Source: Pseudomonadota bacterium
Lineage (GTDB): Bacteria; Myxococcota_A; Polyangia; Haliangiales; Haliangiaceae
Direction of reading: 5' to 3'
Length of the DNA: 36,184 bases
Assembly: GCA_023386455.1 (NCBI GenBank)
Contig: JAEWJO010000264.1
Location: 1-36,184, forward strand
The notes under the pieces are model-generated. The model saw only the letters and a list, made by a program, of their open reading frames with translations. It did no database searches and was not told where the DNA came from. Shown here one piece after another: positions 1 to 9,293 of the stretch (position 1 is its first letter; the number at the start of each line of letters is the position of its first letter). Position numbers and translations under genes: made by a program.

Positions 1-796
1 CCGGCTGGCCCGCGGCCGGGCCCTCGGCGAGTCGCGTCCACGCGCCGTCCCGATCGAGCTCGACCTCGACATCGCGCGCGCTGGCATCGATCGCGACCGC
101 GAGTGCGCGCGGGTGAAACCGCGGCAGCCTCGCGACGACGACGTGCTGGCCCACCGCGAGCTCGGCATCGAGCGGGGCCGTGCCGAGGTCCTTGCCGTCG
201 ACGGCGATCGCCGCCCCCGCCGGCTCGCTCGCGATCCGGATCGCGACACGCGGCCGCGTCTGTGCGCGCACCGCGTCGACCGCGTTCACGACGTCGGGCG
301 AGAACTCGGCGAGCGTGATCGGCCGCTCGGGATCGAGCGCGAGCGCGAGCGCGAGCACCGCCTGCGACTCGGCGACCCGGCCGAGGTGGTTCAGCACGGC
401 CCCGAGGCGAAGTGCGGCGTCGGCATAGACGCTCGCGCCGCCGGGCAGCGCGACGAGCGACTCCGCACCGGTGCGCGCCGCAGCGAGCCGCGACGCGGCG
501 AAGTCGACCTGGACGCGCACGAATGCCCGCCAGCCCTCGTCGATCTGCTCGCGCAGGCGGCGGAACCGCTCGAGGACGGCGACCGGCACCGCGCCGCCGC
601 TCACCGCTGCGCGCGCCTCGCCGATCGCGTCGTCGGTGACGCGCACCGTCCTGCCCTCGCGCACGACGGCCGCGATCGCCTTGCGCACCGCGATCGGCTC
701 CGTGCTCGACGTCGACACCGCCGCGACGCCGACGCCGTCGGCGAAGGCCGGCGTCGCTGCCAGCGCGATCGCGCACGCGATCGACAGGTGCCTCAC
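1..796 (-). CDS. Secreted PEGA-domain protein, 3' end beyond window
   Basis: The reading frame runs from a GTG at 796 to the window edge without a stop (about 265 codons), so the C-terminus is missing. The first ~20 residues (MRHLSIACAIALAATPAFAD) form a Sec signal peptide ending in AFA-D, a signal-peptidase-I-like site. There is no lipobox cysteine, so the product is probably periplasmic or secreted. Residues ~75-175 are helical and Ala/Leu-rich with a TPR-like flavour. Residues ~181-235 match a PEGA domain: I-x-S-E-P-A-G-A-x-I-x-V-D-G, then G-T-A-P-L, then a G-x-H-x-V segment. PEGA domains are common in envelope proteins of myxobacteria; their ligand is generally unknown. The gene diverges from the operon at 821, and the two starts are only 24 nt apart. 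No recognisable ribosome-binding site precedes the GTG. The PEGA assignment is fairly sure; function is unknown. Confidence 0.75.
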   Translation of the reverse strand, partial: MRHLSIACAIALAATPAFADGVGVAAVSTSSTEPIAVRKAIAAVVREGRTVRVTDDAIGEARAAVSGGAVPVAVLERFRRLREQIDEGWRAFVRVQVDFAASRLAAARTGAESLVALPGGASVYADAALRLGAVLNHLGRVAESQAVLALALALDPERPITLAEFSPDVVNAVDAVRAQTRPRVAIRIASEPAGAAIAVDGKDLGTAPLDAELAVGQHVVVARLPRFHPRALAVAIDASARDVEVELDRDGAWTRLAEGPAAGQP

Positions 797-801
797 CACA
801 C

Positions 802-819
802 CCGCGAGTATACTCGCGG
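802..819. promoter_or_regulatory. Perfect 18-bp palindrome between divergent starts; candidate symmetric bidirectional promoter
   Basis: CCGCGAGTATACTCGCGG is an exact palindrome centred between 810 and 811, filling most of the 24-nt gap between the divergent starts at 796 (minus) and 821 (plus). Its core holds the -10-like hexamer TATACT on both strands: 809-814 on plus and 812-807 on minus. The plus hexamer ends 6 nt before the ATG at 821; the minus one ends 10 nt before the GTG at 796. No convincing -35 box is seen on either side. It could equally be an operator for a dimeric regulator. The symmetry is observed; its role is inferred. Confidence 0.5.
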
Positions 820-820
820 C

Positions 821-1096
821 ATGTCCTTCGAATGGATGGAGTGCACGCCGCCTCGCAAGAATGGCTCGAAGCTCCGCGCCGACGTCTCCGCCGCCGAGAT
901 CGCCCATCGCGCCGGCACGCTGTTCCGCCTCGGCTTCTCGCAGAAGGCCGCGACCGAGCGCCTGTGCGCGCGCATCGCGTGGGAGTTCGATCCGGCGTCG
1001 ACGTCCGGCTTCCATCGCCGTCCCGAGACCCTGAACGATCAGGCGATCGGCAAGATCGTCGCCGACACGTACGCACGGCGTCCAGGCGGCTGGTGA
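821..1096 (+). CDS. Small conserved-looking protein of unknown function (91 aa)
   Basis: A 91-residue protein beginning MSFEWMECTPP. It is soluble, has no signal peptide or membrane segment, and is predicted mostly helical, with a basic middle (residues ~10-50, including RLGFSQKAATERLCARIAWEF). I do not recognise a family. The start is fixed by the palindrome directly upstream: a longer frame extends far upstream but would cross the oppositely oriented PEGA gene. There is no Shine-Dalgarno sequence, and the -10-like TATACT ends 6 nt before the ATG, so a leaderless mRNA is likely. It is the first gene of an overlapping operon; its TGA (1094-1096) overlaps the GTG of the following lipoprotein gene. 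Confidence 0.65.
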   Translation: MSFEWMECTPPRKNGSKLRADVSAAEIAHRAGTLFRLGFSQKAATERLCARIAWEFDPASTSGFHRRPETLNDQAIGKIVADTYARRPGGW

Positions 1097-2034
1097 TCCC
1101 ACGCTGCTCGCTCGTCGCGCTCGCGCTCGCCGGTGCGTGTCAGCCGCCGAGCACGAGCACGCCCACGTCCAGGCCCGGCCCTCCGGCGCAGCAGTACAAG
1201 CTGCTCGATCTCGTCGGGAGCTGGCGCTGGATGCTGCGCACCGACGAGGCGAGCACGTCGCGCGTCGAGGACGAGGTCTGGCGCCTGCGGCCCGATCCCA
1301 CCGCACCCGCACGCCTCGTCGGCCGCTACCTGCGCTCCGTCGAGATCCGCTCGACCGATCGCGTGCCGTTCCAGTGCAACCAGCGCCTCTGGTACCGCCA
1401 GCGCGCGCTGTACGACGTCACCGTCGACCTCGACGGCCAGGGCGTCGTCGTCCACGAGACCGGCTACCAGGCCGAGACCTCGCCGTGCGACCACGGCTTT
1501 CGCCACATGGTGAGCTACCGCGCCGAGCCGACCGGCAACCGCCTCGTCCTCCACTGGGACAAGGGCACGCAGACGCTGTGGCAGGTCGACGAGGAGGTCG
1601 CCGCCCTGCCCGACCCGCCGTGGCCCCCGGCCGCCGACCCGACCGGGCCATGGCGCTGGCAGGCGACGTCCTACGACGACGATCACAACCTGCGCGACGA
1701 GGCCGAGTGGTGGGAGATCACGCGGCGCTCCGACACGCGCCTCGACGCCACGTACCGCCGCCGCGTCACCGTGCGCCAGCCCGAGGGCAAGACCATCGCG
1801 TGCGCGAACGCGCCGACCTGGAGCTACGACGACGCCTACGTGCTCTCCGGCCAGAAGGAAGAAGAGCACTGGCACTTCTACGAGCTCGCGGTCGAGCCCG
1901 GCGATCACCCGTGCACGCGCGTGACGCCGAAGCGCACGACCGACGAGGCCACCGCCGAGCAGATCGGCGACTTCCTCGTCCTCGAGTGGCGCGGCAAGCG
2001 CCGCCAGGTCCTCTACCGGCCCGACGAGAAATGA
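1093..2034 (+). CDS. Lipoprotein with an internal tandem domain duplication (313 aa)
   Basis: Starts at GTG 1093, overlapping the previous stop by 4 nt (GTGA). A short hydrophobic leader ends in the lipobox L-A-G-A-C with Cys16, so the mature protein is probably lipid-anchored. Two halves repeat at an offset of about 142-144 residues: GSWRW 42-46 with GPWRW 185-189; EVWRL 61-65 with EWWEI 205-209; Tyr79 with Tyr221; Cys95 with Cys237; Cys132 with Cys274; LVLHW 151-155 with LVLEW 295-299. The pattern suggests two lipocalin-like or similar beta-barrel domains, each with a possible disulfide. Fold and function are not known to me. It is followed by a GNAT gene whose ATG overlaps this stop (ATGA). 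Confidence 0.75.
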   Translation: MIPRCSLVALALAGACQPPSTSTPTSRPGPPAQQYKLLDLVGSWRWMLRTDEASTSRVEDEVWRLRPDPTAPARLVGRYLRSVEIRSTDRVPFQCNQRLWYRQRALYDVTVDLDGQGVVVHETGYQAETSPCDHGFRHMVSYRAEPTGNRLVLHWDKGTQTLWQVDEEVAALPDPPWPPAADPTGPWRWQATSYDDDHNLRDEAEWWEITRRSDTRLDATYRRRVTVRQPEGKTIACANAPTWSYDDAYVLSGQKEEEHWHFYELAVEPGDHPCTRVTPKRTTDEATAEQIGDFLVLEWRGKRRQVLYRPDEK

Positions 2035-2456
2035 TCGAGCTCGTCCCGTGCGACGCCGCGCGCGACGGCGCGTTCATCCGCGATCTGACGCGGGAGAACT
2101 TCTTCGAGCTCATGCGCGCGACCTGGCGCGAGGACCGGCACCAGCGCGAGCCGACGAACCCCGAGCGCTACACGATGGTGCGTCGAGATGGCGAGACGAT
2201 CGGCTTCTTCGCCGTCCGGCGCGACGACGACTGCCTGTATCTGCAGACGATCCAGCTCGTCGGGGCCGCGCGCGGAGCGGGCCTCGGCAGCCAGCTCATG
2301 CAGCACATCCACGGGCTCGCGGCCGGCGCGCCATGTGTCCGCCTCCGCGTCCTGCGCGGCAATCCCGGCGCGAAGCGGCTGTACGAGCGGCTCGGCTACG
2401 AGGTCGTCGCCGAGGACGACCACGCGTTCGTCCTCGAGCTGCGGCTTCCTACGTAG
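2031..2456 (+). CDS. GNAT family N-acetyltransferase (141 aa)
   Basis: A single GNAT domain fills the protein. The acetyl-CoA-binding motif A is visible around residues 75-95 as IQLVGAARGAGLGSQLMQ, with the R/G-x-G-x-G/A pyrophosphate loop. The C-terminal motif B, N-P-G-A-K-R-L-Y-E-R-L-G-Y, follows at about residues 109-122. It transfers an acetyl group from acetyl-CoA to an amine; the substrate cannot be told from sequence. Its ATG overlaps the stop of the upstream lipoprotein gene by 4 nt, so it is translationally coupled and last in the 821-2456 operon. A stem-loop at 2465-2495 lies just past its stop and may end its transcript as well as that of the opposing tRNA. Confidence 0.85.
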   Translation: MIELVPCDAARDGAFIRDLTRENFFELMRATWREDRHQREPTNPERYTMVRRDGETIGFFAVRRDDDCLYLQTIQLVGAARGAGLGSQLMQHIHGLAAGAPCVRLRVLRGNPGAKRLYERLGYEVVAEDDHAFVLELRLPT

Positions 2457-2464
2457 ACGCAGAA

Positions 2465-2495
2465 ACGCCCGGCTACCGTCGAGGCAACCGGGCGT
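2465..2495 (-). terminator. Intrinsic-type terminator hairpin downstream of tRNA-Val
   Basis: Perfect 8-bp arms ACGCCCGG (2465-2472) and CCGGGCGT (2488-2495) flank a 15-nt loop. Read on the minus strand, the stem is followed by TTTCTG, a weak U-tract, two nucleotides beyond the tRNA 3' end. It sits between two convergent units (GNAT plus, tRNA minus) and may act in both directions. Confidence 0.6.
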
Positions 2496-2496
2496 C

Positions 2497-2571
2497 TGGT
2501 GGGCGCTGCAGGGATTGAACCTGCGACTTATTCCGTGTGAAGGAATCACTCTCCCGCTGAGTTAAGCGCCC
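2497..2571 (-). tRNA. tRNA-Val (anticodon CAC), CCA encoded
   Basis: On the minus strand the acceptor arms GGGCGCT (2571-2565) and AGCGCCC (2507-2501) pair over 7 bp. A D-arm with AGCGGGAGAG, an anticodon stem ATTCC/GGAAT around loop TTCACAC, and a T-arm GCAGG-TTCAATC-CCTGC follow. The anticodon is CAC, which reads GUG, the main Val codon in this GC-rich genome together with GUC. The discriminator A is followed by a genomically encoded CCA (2499-2497). Length 75 nt including CCA. A consensus promoter lies 5' and a hairpin terminator 3', so it looks monocistronic. Confidence 0.95.
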
Positions 2572-2584
2572 GTGAGAGGCGCAC

Positions 2585-2614
2585 TGTGTAGCAACCCTGG
2601 GCCTCGGGTGTCAA
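2585..2614 (-). promoter_or_regulatory. Sigma-70 type promoter of tRNA-Val
   Basis: On the minus strand TTGACA (2614-2609) is followed by an 18-nt spacer and TACACA (2590-2585). The -10 box ends 13 nt before the mature tRNA 5' end, which leaves a short leader for RNase P to remove. This is the best -35/-10 pair in the window. Confidence 0.75.
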
Positions 2615-2640
2615 TCGCGTCCTGTGATACGACCGCGGTC

Positions 2641-3033
2641 ATGCAGCGCAACATCGTGAGAACGGCCGAGGCGCCCGCGGCGATCGGCCCGTATTCGCAG
2701 GCCGTGACGGTCCCGGTCGGCGACAGGACGTTCGTCTTCTGCAGCGGCCAGATCGCGCTCGATCCGGCGACCGGCGCGATGATCGAGGGCGACGTCGAGG
2801 CGCAGACGCGCCAGGTGCTCGCGAACCTCGGCGCGGTGCTCGCGGCCGCCGGCGCGACGTTCGCCCATATCGTGAAGACGACGATCTTCCTGCAGAGCAT
2901 GGCCGACTTCGCGATCGTGAACGCCGTCTACGGCGAGCGGTTCCAGCACGATCCGCCGGCCCGCGCCACGGTGGAGGCGGCCAAGCTGCCTCGCGGGGCA
3001 AAGGTCGAGATCGAAGCCATCGCGGTTGTCTGA
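2641..3033 (+). CDS. ridA: RidA family enamine/imine deaminase (130 aa)
   Basis: The whole protein is a RidA (YjgF/YER057c/UK114) domain. RidA hydrolyses reactive 2-aminoacrylate and related imines released by PLP enzymes, as a cytosolic trimer. Family signatures seen: A-P-A-A-I-G-P-Y-S-Q-A-V near the N-terminus, C-S-G-Q-I-A-L-D-P in the middle, and P-P-A-R-A-T-V-E-A-A-K-L-P with the conserved active-site Arg, ending in V-E-I-E-A-I-A-V. ATG 2641 gives the normal family length of about 130 residues; a longer frame from 2572 would run into the tRNA promoter. There is no strong Shine-Dalgarno. The acs gene follows 58 nt downstream on the same strand and may be cotranscribed. Confidence 0.92.
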   Translation: MQRNIVRTAEAPAAIGPYSQAVTVPVGDRTFVFCSGQIALDPATGAMIEGDVEAQTRQVLANLGAVLAAAGATFAHIVKTTIFLQSMADFAIVNAVYGERFQHDPPARATVEAAKLPRGAKVEIEAIAVV

Positions 3034-3091
3034 TTTCTGCGCACGGTCACACTGATCCGCACGGACTCGCTTCGCCCGTCCAGGAGGACTC

Positions 3092-5044
<1,953 letters not shown>

Positions 5045-5048
5045 CCCG

Positions 5049-6911
5049 CTACTCGCCGTCGTCGTCGGTGTCGGTCGGCGCGGTCGGGACCTTCGCCGCG
5101 GCGGCGCCCGCCTTGCCCGCGGCCTCGACGTCGAGCTCTGGATCGGGCTGTGGCTCGGCGATCTCGTCGGGCACGCTCGGGATCGAGTCGATCGAGGGCG
5201 GCGGCTCGGCCTTTGGCGTACCGAGCTGGATCGGCGTGCCCTTCGGCATCGACATCGGCTTGGCGGTCGCCGTGATGTACTTGCACAGCAAGCTGACGAG
5301 CTGCTCGTGCGCCTTGCGGACGTAGCCCTTCCGCAGCGGCCGCTGCGTGTTCGTGATGATCGAGAATGCGAGCGGGCGCGTCGGGTCGACCTCGAGCAGG
5401 CCAGACAGCGCGATGACCGTCGATAGCGAGCCGGTCTTGCCGCGGATGTGGCCGCGCATGTCGGTCGGCCGGAAGCGGCTGCGCAGCGTGCCGTCGGTGC
5501 CGGCGACCGAGAGCGAGTCGTGCCACGCCTTCGTCGTCGTCACGTCGCTGCTCGCGTCGGCGAAGCCAGCAGCTGCGCGCACGACCTTCACGATCTCCTG
5601 CGGCGTGATGCGCGTGCGATACGAGAGGCCCGAGCCGGTATCGATCGTGACGTCGCCCTTGCCGAGCTGGCTGTGCCGCGACAGCCACGCGTACATCGCG
5701 TCGATCGCGACGTCCATCGACGGCGTCGTCCGCTTCGACAGCGCGGCCGCCGTCATGATCACGCGATCGGCGAGCCAGTTGATGCTCCACTTGTTGACCT
5801 TCGAGACGATCTGCCGCAGCTCGGCGGACTCGTGGCGTGCGAGCTCGGCCGGCAGCGCGCCGCGGCCTGCACCGACGGAGTCACCGACGAAATCGCCGAG
5901 CTCGACGACGCGCATGTCGCCGGTGACGGTGACACCGTGCGCGCGGAGCGCGGCGCGCAGTGCGTGCGAGGCGACCGCCGTCCGCTCCTTCGTGTAGAGC
6001 GGGTGCATCGTCTCGCCGCCCTTACCGATCGTGCCGCCGATCGTGAGCTTGATGCGCTTGTGGCCCTCGGCGTTCGTGATCGTCTCGGTCTTGTACGTGA
6101 GGCGATGGCGCTTGCGCGCCTTCTTCTCGGTCTTCGCGGTGATGGCGACCTCGATCAGATCGAAGCCGGCGGGCGTCGCCGCGGTCGGCGGCTGACCGGG
6201 CTCGCCGGCGCGGATCTCGACCGGCACCATCGCGCGGTAGATGCCGTCGCGCGTCGGATCGCTGCCGACGAGCACGTCGCCCTGCAGCGTCTTGACGCCC
6301 CTCGCCGCGACCTGCGCCGCGAGCCCGTCCATGTCGGCGATCGACAGCGTCGGGTCCCACGTGCCGAGCAGGAACACGTCGCCCTTGATCGTGCCGCTCG
6401 CATCCGGCTGCGGCCCGAGCAGGCGCGTCGTGTACTTGAACGTCGGGCCGAGGAGCTCGAGCGCGGTCGCGGTCGAGATCATCTTCACGTTCGACGCGGG
6501 ATTGAGCGCGTCGTCCGCGTTGACCGCGAACAGCGGCTCGCCGGTGCGCGCATCGGCGACGAACAGTCCGGTCACGCCGTTGCGCAGCGGCCCGCGCAGC
6601 AGCTTCTCGATCTGCTTCGCGGTCTCCTCCTCGAGCGTCAGCGGCTCCTCGCGGCGACCGACGATCTCGCGTACGGTGCGCAGCTCCTTGCCGTACGTGA
6701 CACGCGCGGCGCCCTTGCCGACCGGCTTGCGCCCGACGGCCTTCGTGGCCTTCGGCAGCTTCGCGGCGGCCTTCTTCGGCTCCTTTGCCTTCGCCGCCGT
6801 CGCCTTCGTCGAGCGCGTCGGCGTTGCCGTCCGCGTGCGCGAGCCGGCCACGCCCGTCGCCGGGATCGACGCGAGACAGATGGCGAGCAGTGCGGCGAGC
6901 GCGCGCTTCAC
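5049..6911 (-). CDS. dacB: D-alanyl-D-alanine carboxypeptidase/endopeptidase, PBP4 (S13) family
   Basis: A penicillin-binding protein of the PBP4/DacB type that trims or cleaves peptidoglycan peptides in the periplasm. A Sec signal peptide covers residues 1-22. A Lys/Ala/Thr-rich basic segment (~25-75) follows, perhaps a wall-binding or linker region. Catalytic motifs: S-N-V-K (Ser140, Lys143; SxxK), S-I-N in the VNKWSINWL segment (SxN), D-T-G-S-G-L-S, and R-G-K-T-G-S (KTG). About 85 C-terminal residues are Pro/Asp/Glu-rich and likely disordered. At 620 residues it is longer than E. coli PBP4 (about 480), owing to these tails. It begins with GTG at 6911 overlapping the stop of the Smr-domain gene (GTGA), so the two are translationally coupled. 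Confidence 0.9.
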   Translation of the reverse strand: MKRALAALLAICLASIPATGVAGSRTRTATPTRSTKATAAKAKEPKKAAAKLPKATKAVGRKPVGKGAARVTYGKELRTVREIVGRREEPLTLEEETAKQIEKLLRGPLRNGVTGLFVADARTGEPLFAVNADDALNPASNVKMISTATALELLGPTFKYTTRLLGPQPDASGTIKGDVFLLGTWDPTLSIADMDGLAAQVAARGVKTLQGDVLVGSDPTRDGIYRAMVPVEIRAGEPGQPPTAATPAGFDLIEVAITAKTEKKARKRHRLTYKTETITNAEGHKRIKLTIGGTIGKGGETMHPLYTKERTAVASHALRAALRAHGVTVTGDMRVVELGDFVGDSVGAGRGALPAELARHESAELRQIVSKVNKWSINWLADRVIMTAAALSKRTTPSMDVAIDAMYAWLSRHSQLGKGDVTIDTGSGLSYRTRITPQEIVKVVRAAAGFADASSDVTTTKAWHDSLSVAGTDGTLRSRFRPTDMRGHIRGKTGSLSTVIALSGLLEVDPTRPLAFSIITNTQRPLRKGYVRKAHEQLVSLLCKYITATAKPMSMPKGTPIQLGTPKAEPPPSIDSIPSVPDEIAEPQPDPELDVEAAGKAGAAAAKVPTAPTDTDDDGE

Positions 6912-7450
6912 TTCGCACCTCGCAGCATGACATAGGTCGCGCCTTCACCGCCGTCGGCGCGCGCGGCCGACGCGAGCGCGTGAACGACCCCCGATAGCGC
7001 GCCGAGCAGCGCGTGGAGCACGCTCTCGCGCAGCGGCGCACCGTGCTCCGAGTGGGTACCCTTGCCGTGGATCACGAGGACGCAGCGCCGGCCCATCCGG
7101 CGCGACTCGACGAGGAACTGCTGGAGCCGCGCCAGCGCGGGCTCGATCTGCTCGCCATGGAGGTCGAGCGTCGCCTCGGCGCGGACCTTGCCGGCTCGCA
7201 GCTCGCTCACCTGGCTCAGAGATACGCCGGCCGCACGCGCCGCGTAGCGCTGGCCGTCGCCTTCGACAGTCAGCTTCACCTCCGGGGGGAGCTCTACGAT
7301 CTTTACCGGGGACGCAGGTACACGCGGAGCAGCCACACGATCACGGACGGCGAGAGGGGTGACTCCGTTCATCGCCTCGGCAAATAAGGCCTGATCTTCG
7401 GGGGCAAGGACCGAACGCTTGGAGCGTTCCAGCCTGGACTTGCCCTTCAT
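6908..7450 (-). CDS. Smr-domain protein (180 aa)
   Basis: Residues ~90-178 form an Smr (small MutS-related) domain: L-D-L-H-G at 95-99, then V-L-V-I-H-G-K-G (HGKG 128-131), ending in Y-V-M-L-R-G. Stand-alone Smr proteins have nicking endonuclease or RNA-cleavage activity in characterised members. The N-terminal ~85 residues are basic and variable, as in SmrA-type proteins. ATG 7450 is preceded by GGAAGG and a promoter-like pair (7459-7488). It is first in an operon with the PBP4 gene, an unexpected pairing of a nucleic-acid enzyme with a wall hydrolase. It diverges from glgP. Confidence 0.88.
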   Translation of the reverse strand: MKGKSRLERSKRSVLAPEDQALFAEAMNGVTPLAVRDRVAAPRVPASPVKIVELPPEVKLTVEGDGQRYAARAAGVSLSQVSELRAGKVRAEATLDLHGEQIEPALARLQQFLVESRRMGRRCVLVIHGKGTHSEHGAPLRESVLHALLGALSGVVHALASAARADGGEGATYVMLRGAK

Positions 7451-7458
7451 CCTTCCAT

Positions 7459-7488
7459 TGTGTACTCGGGCGCTCTCGCAACCGGCAA
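7459..7488 (-). promoter_or_regulatory. Promoter-like pair upstream of the Smr-PBP4 operon
   Basis: Minus strand TTGCCG (7488-7483), 18-nt spacer, TACACA (7464-7459). The same -10 hexamer and spacer length occur at the tRNA-Val promoter. Predicted transcription would start near 7452, leaving almost no leader before ATG 7450. Confidence 0.5.
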
Positions 7489-7493
7489 GAAAA

Positions 7494-7510
7494 CGTTGCG
7501 ATTGGCAACG
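7494..7510. promoter_or_regulatory. Inverted repeat in the Smr/glgP divergent region
   Basis: CGTTGC (7494-7499) and GCAACG (7505-7510) flank GATTG. It lies just upstream of the Smr promoter's -35 box and 73 nt before the glgP start. Related half-sites GCAAC (7478-7482) and GGTTGCGAT (near 7544-7552) flank it. This looks like a candidate operator cluster; the regulator is unknown. Confidence 0.4.
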
Positions 7511-7582
7511 CCCCGCCGTTCCCCGGACTTTTGGCCAATGTCGGGTTGCGATGACCCACAGCGTCGGGGCACGTTCGGGTCG

Positions 7583-9232
7583 ATGTCCTCGTGTCCCCGC
7601 GTCGCGTACTTCTGCATGGAGTACGGGCTCGATCCATCGTTTCCGATCTATGCAGGTGGTCTCGGCATCCTTGCCGGCGACCACATGAAGTCCGTCGGGG
7701 ACCTCCACATCCCGCTCGTGGGGATCGGCCTGTTCTGGGACGAGGGCTACACGCGCCAGATCGTCGCCGCCGGCGGCGTCATCGAGGACCAGTACCCCAA
7801 GACCCCTCGCGACGCGCTGCGGCGACTCGACGTCAAGATCGAGGTCACGGTCCGCGGCAAGAAGGTCCCGGTTCGCGCCTACAAGGTCGACCGCCACGTC
7901 TCCTCCACGCTCTACCTCCTCGAGCCCGACCGTGACGAGGATCGCTGGATCACCCAGCGTCTCTATGGCGGCGGCGTCGAGGATCGCCTCGCCCAGGAGA
8001 TCGTACTCGGCGTCGGCGGTGTGCGCCTCCTCCAGGCGCTCGGCGAATCGATCGACGTCTATCACTTCAACGAGGGCCACGCAGTTTTTGCCGGCCTCGA
8101 GCTACTCCGTCAGCACACGTTCGGCGGCAACACGCTCACGGAGCGAATTGCACGTCTTCGCCCGCACGTGGTTTTCACGACCCACACTCCCGTCCCCGCG
8201 GGCAACGAGGTCCACGACCTCGAGCTCATGCGCAAGATGGACGCCGACCTCGGCTTCACCGACGCCGAGCTCGAGCTCATCGGCGGCGACCCGTTCTCGA
8301 TGACCGTCGCCGGCCTGCGCCTCTCGCGCCTCGCCAACGGCGTCGCGGCGCTCCACGGCGACACCGCGCGCGAGATGTGGAAGGACATCGCCAACGCCGC
8401 GCCGATCATCTCGATCACCAACGGCGTCCACACGCCCACCTGGCAGGACGCCCGCATCCGCGCCGCGCTCGTGCCCGACAAGCCGCGCGAGCGCCAGGAC
8501 GCCGAGCTCTGGGACGCGCACCAGGACATGAAGCGCGAGCTCGTCACCGAGGTCGAGCGCCGCACCGGCATCCATCTCTCGCTCGACGGCCTGCTCATCG
8601 GATTCGCGCGCCGCGCGGCCGCCTACAAGCGCGCCGACCTCATCCTCGGCGACGAGAAGCACCTCAAGCACCTCTTCGATCTCGGCATCCAGCTCGTCTA
8701 TTCGGGCAAGGCGCACCCGCGTGACCTCGCCGGCAAGTCGCTCGTCGGTCGTCTCGTCGACGCGACCCGCAAGTATCCGGGCAAGGTCGTCTTCCTCGAG
8801 AACTACGACATGCGCCTCGGCGCGCTCCTCACGCGCGGCACGGACGTGTGGCTCAACAACCCGCGCCGCCCGCTCGAGGCCTCCGGCACGAGCGGCATGA
8901 AGGCCGCGATGAACGGCGTCCCCAACCTGTCCATCCTCGACGGCTGGTGGCCCGAGGGCTGCGAGCACGGGGTCACCGGCTGGAAGATCGGCGACCCCGA
9001 TCCCGCCGACGATCCGTTCGACGAGAAGGACGAGGCGCGCGTCGATCGCCGTGATCGCGACATCCTGCACCGCGTGCTCGAGCGCGAGGTGCTCACCGCG
9101 TTCCACGATCGCCGCACGTGGACGTCGATCATGCGCGCGTCGATCGCGATGTCGCAGTGGCAGTTCTCGTCGGACCGGATGATCGAGGACTACGTGTCCA
9201 AGGTCTACAATCCGTCGCCGATGACGCACTGA
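7583..9232 (+). CDS. glgP: Alpha-glucan (glycogen/starch) phosphorylase, short GT35 type (549 aa)
   Basis: Cleaves alpha-1,4-glucan with phosphate to glucose-1-phosphate using PLP. It begins with V-A-Y-F-C-M-E-Y-G-L and Y-A-G-G-L-G-I-L-A-G-D-H, typical of the short archaeal/Thermus-like alpha-glucan phosphorylases, which lack the N-terminal ~200 residues of E. coli MalP. The PLP signature E-A-S-G-T-S-G-M-K-A-A-M-N-G is intact with PLP lysine Lys440. Substrate-site motifs F-N-E-G-H-A and T-H-T-P-V-P-A-G-N are also present. ATG 7583 was chosen because homology begins at once; in-frame upstream codons at 7538 and 7460 would add unrelated residues. No strong Shine-Dalgarno is seen. A GT2 gene follows on the same strand. 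Confidence 0.93.
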   Translation: MSSCPRVAYFCMEYGLDPSFPIYAGGLGILAGDHMKSVGDLHIPLVGIGLFWDEGYTRQIVAAGGVIEDQYPKTPRDALRRLDVKIEVTVRGKKVPVRAYKVDRHVSSTLYLLEPDRDEDRWITQRLYGGGVEDRLAQEIVLGVGGVRLLQALGESIDVYHFNEGHAVFAGLELLRQHTFGGNTLTERIARLRPHVVFTTHTPVPAGNEVHDLELMRKMDADLGFTDAELELIGGDPFSMTVAGLRLSRLANGVAALHGDTAREMWKDIANAAPIISITNGVHTPTWQDARIRAALVPDKPRERQDAELWDAHQDMKRELVTEVERRTGIHLSLDGLLIGFARRAAAYKRADLILGDEKHLKHLFDLGIQLVYSGKAHPRDLAGKSLVGRLVDATRKYPGKVVFLENYDMRLGALLTRGTDVWLNNPRRPLEASGTSGMKAAMNGVPNLSILDGWWPEGCEHGVTGWKIGDPDPADDPFDEKDEARVDRRDRDILHRVLEREVLTAFHDRRTWTSIMRASIAMSQWQFSSDRMIEDYVSKVYNPSPMTH

Positions 9233-9293
9233 GCGTCTGTCGATGACGCAGGCGGCGTGGACGGGGTGGAGAGACAGGCGTCGTCCTGCGAGC

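Noticed and set aside
113..820. Plus-strand frame upstream of and in frame with the small gene at 821
   Set aside because: It is antisense to the PEGA gene, which has a signal peptide and a real domain; the true start is ATG 821.
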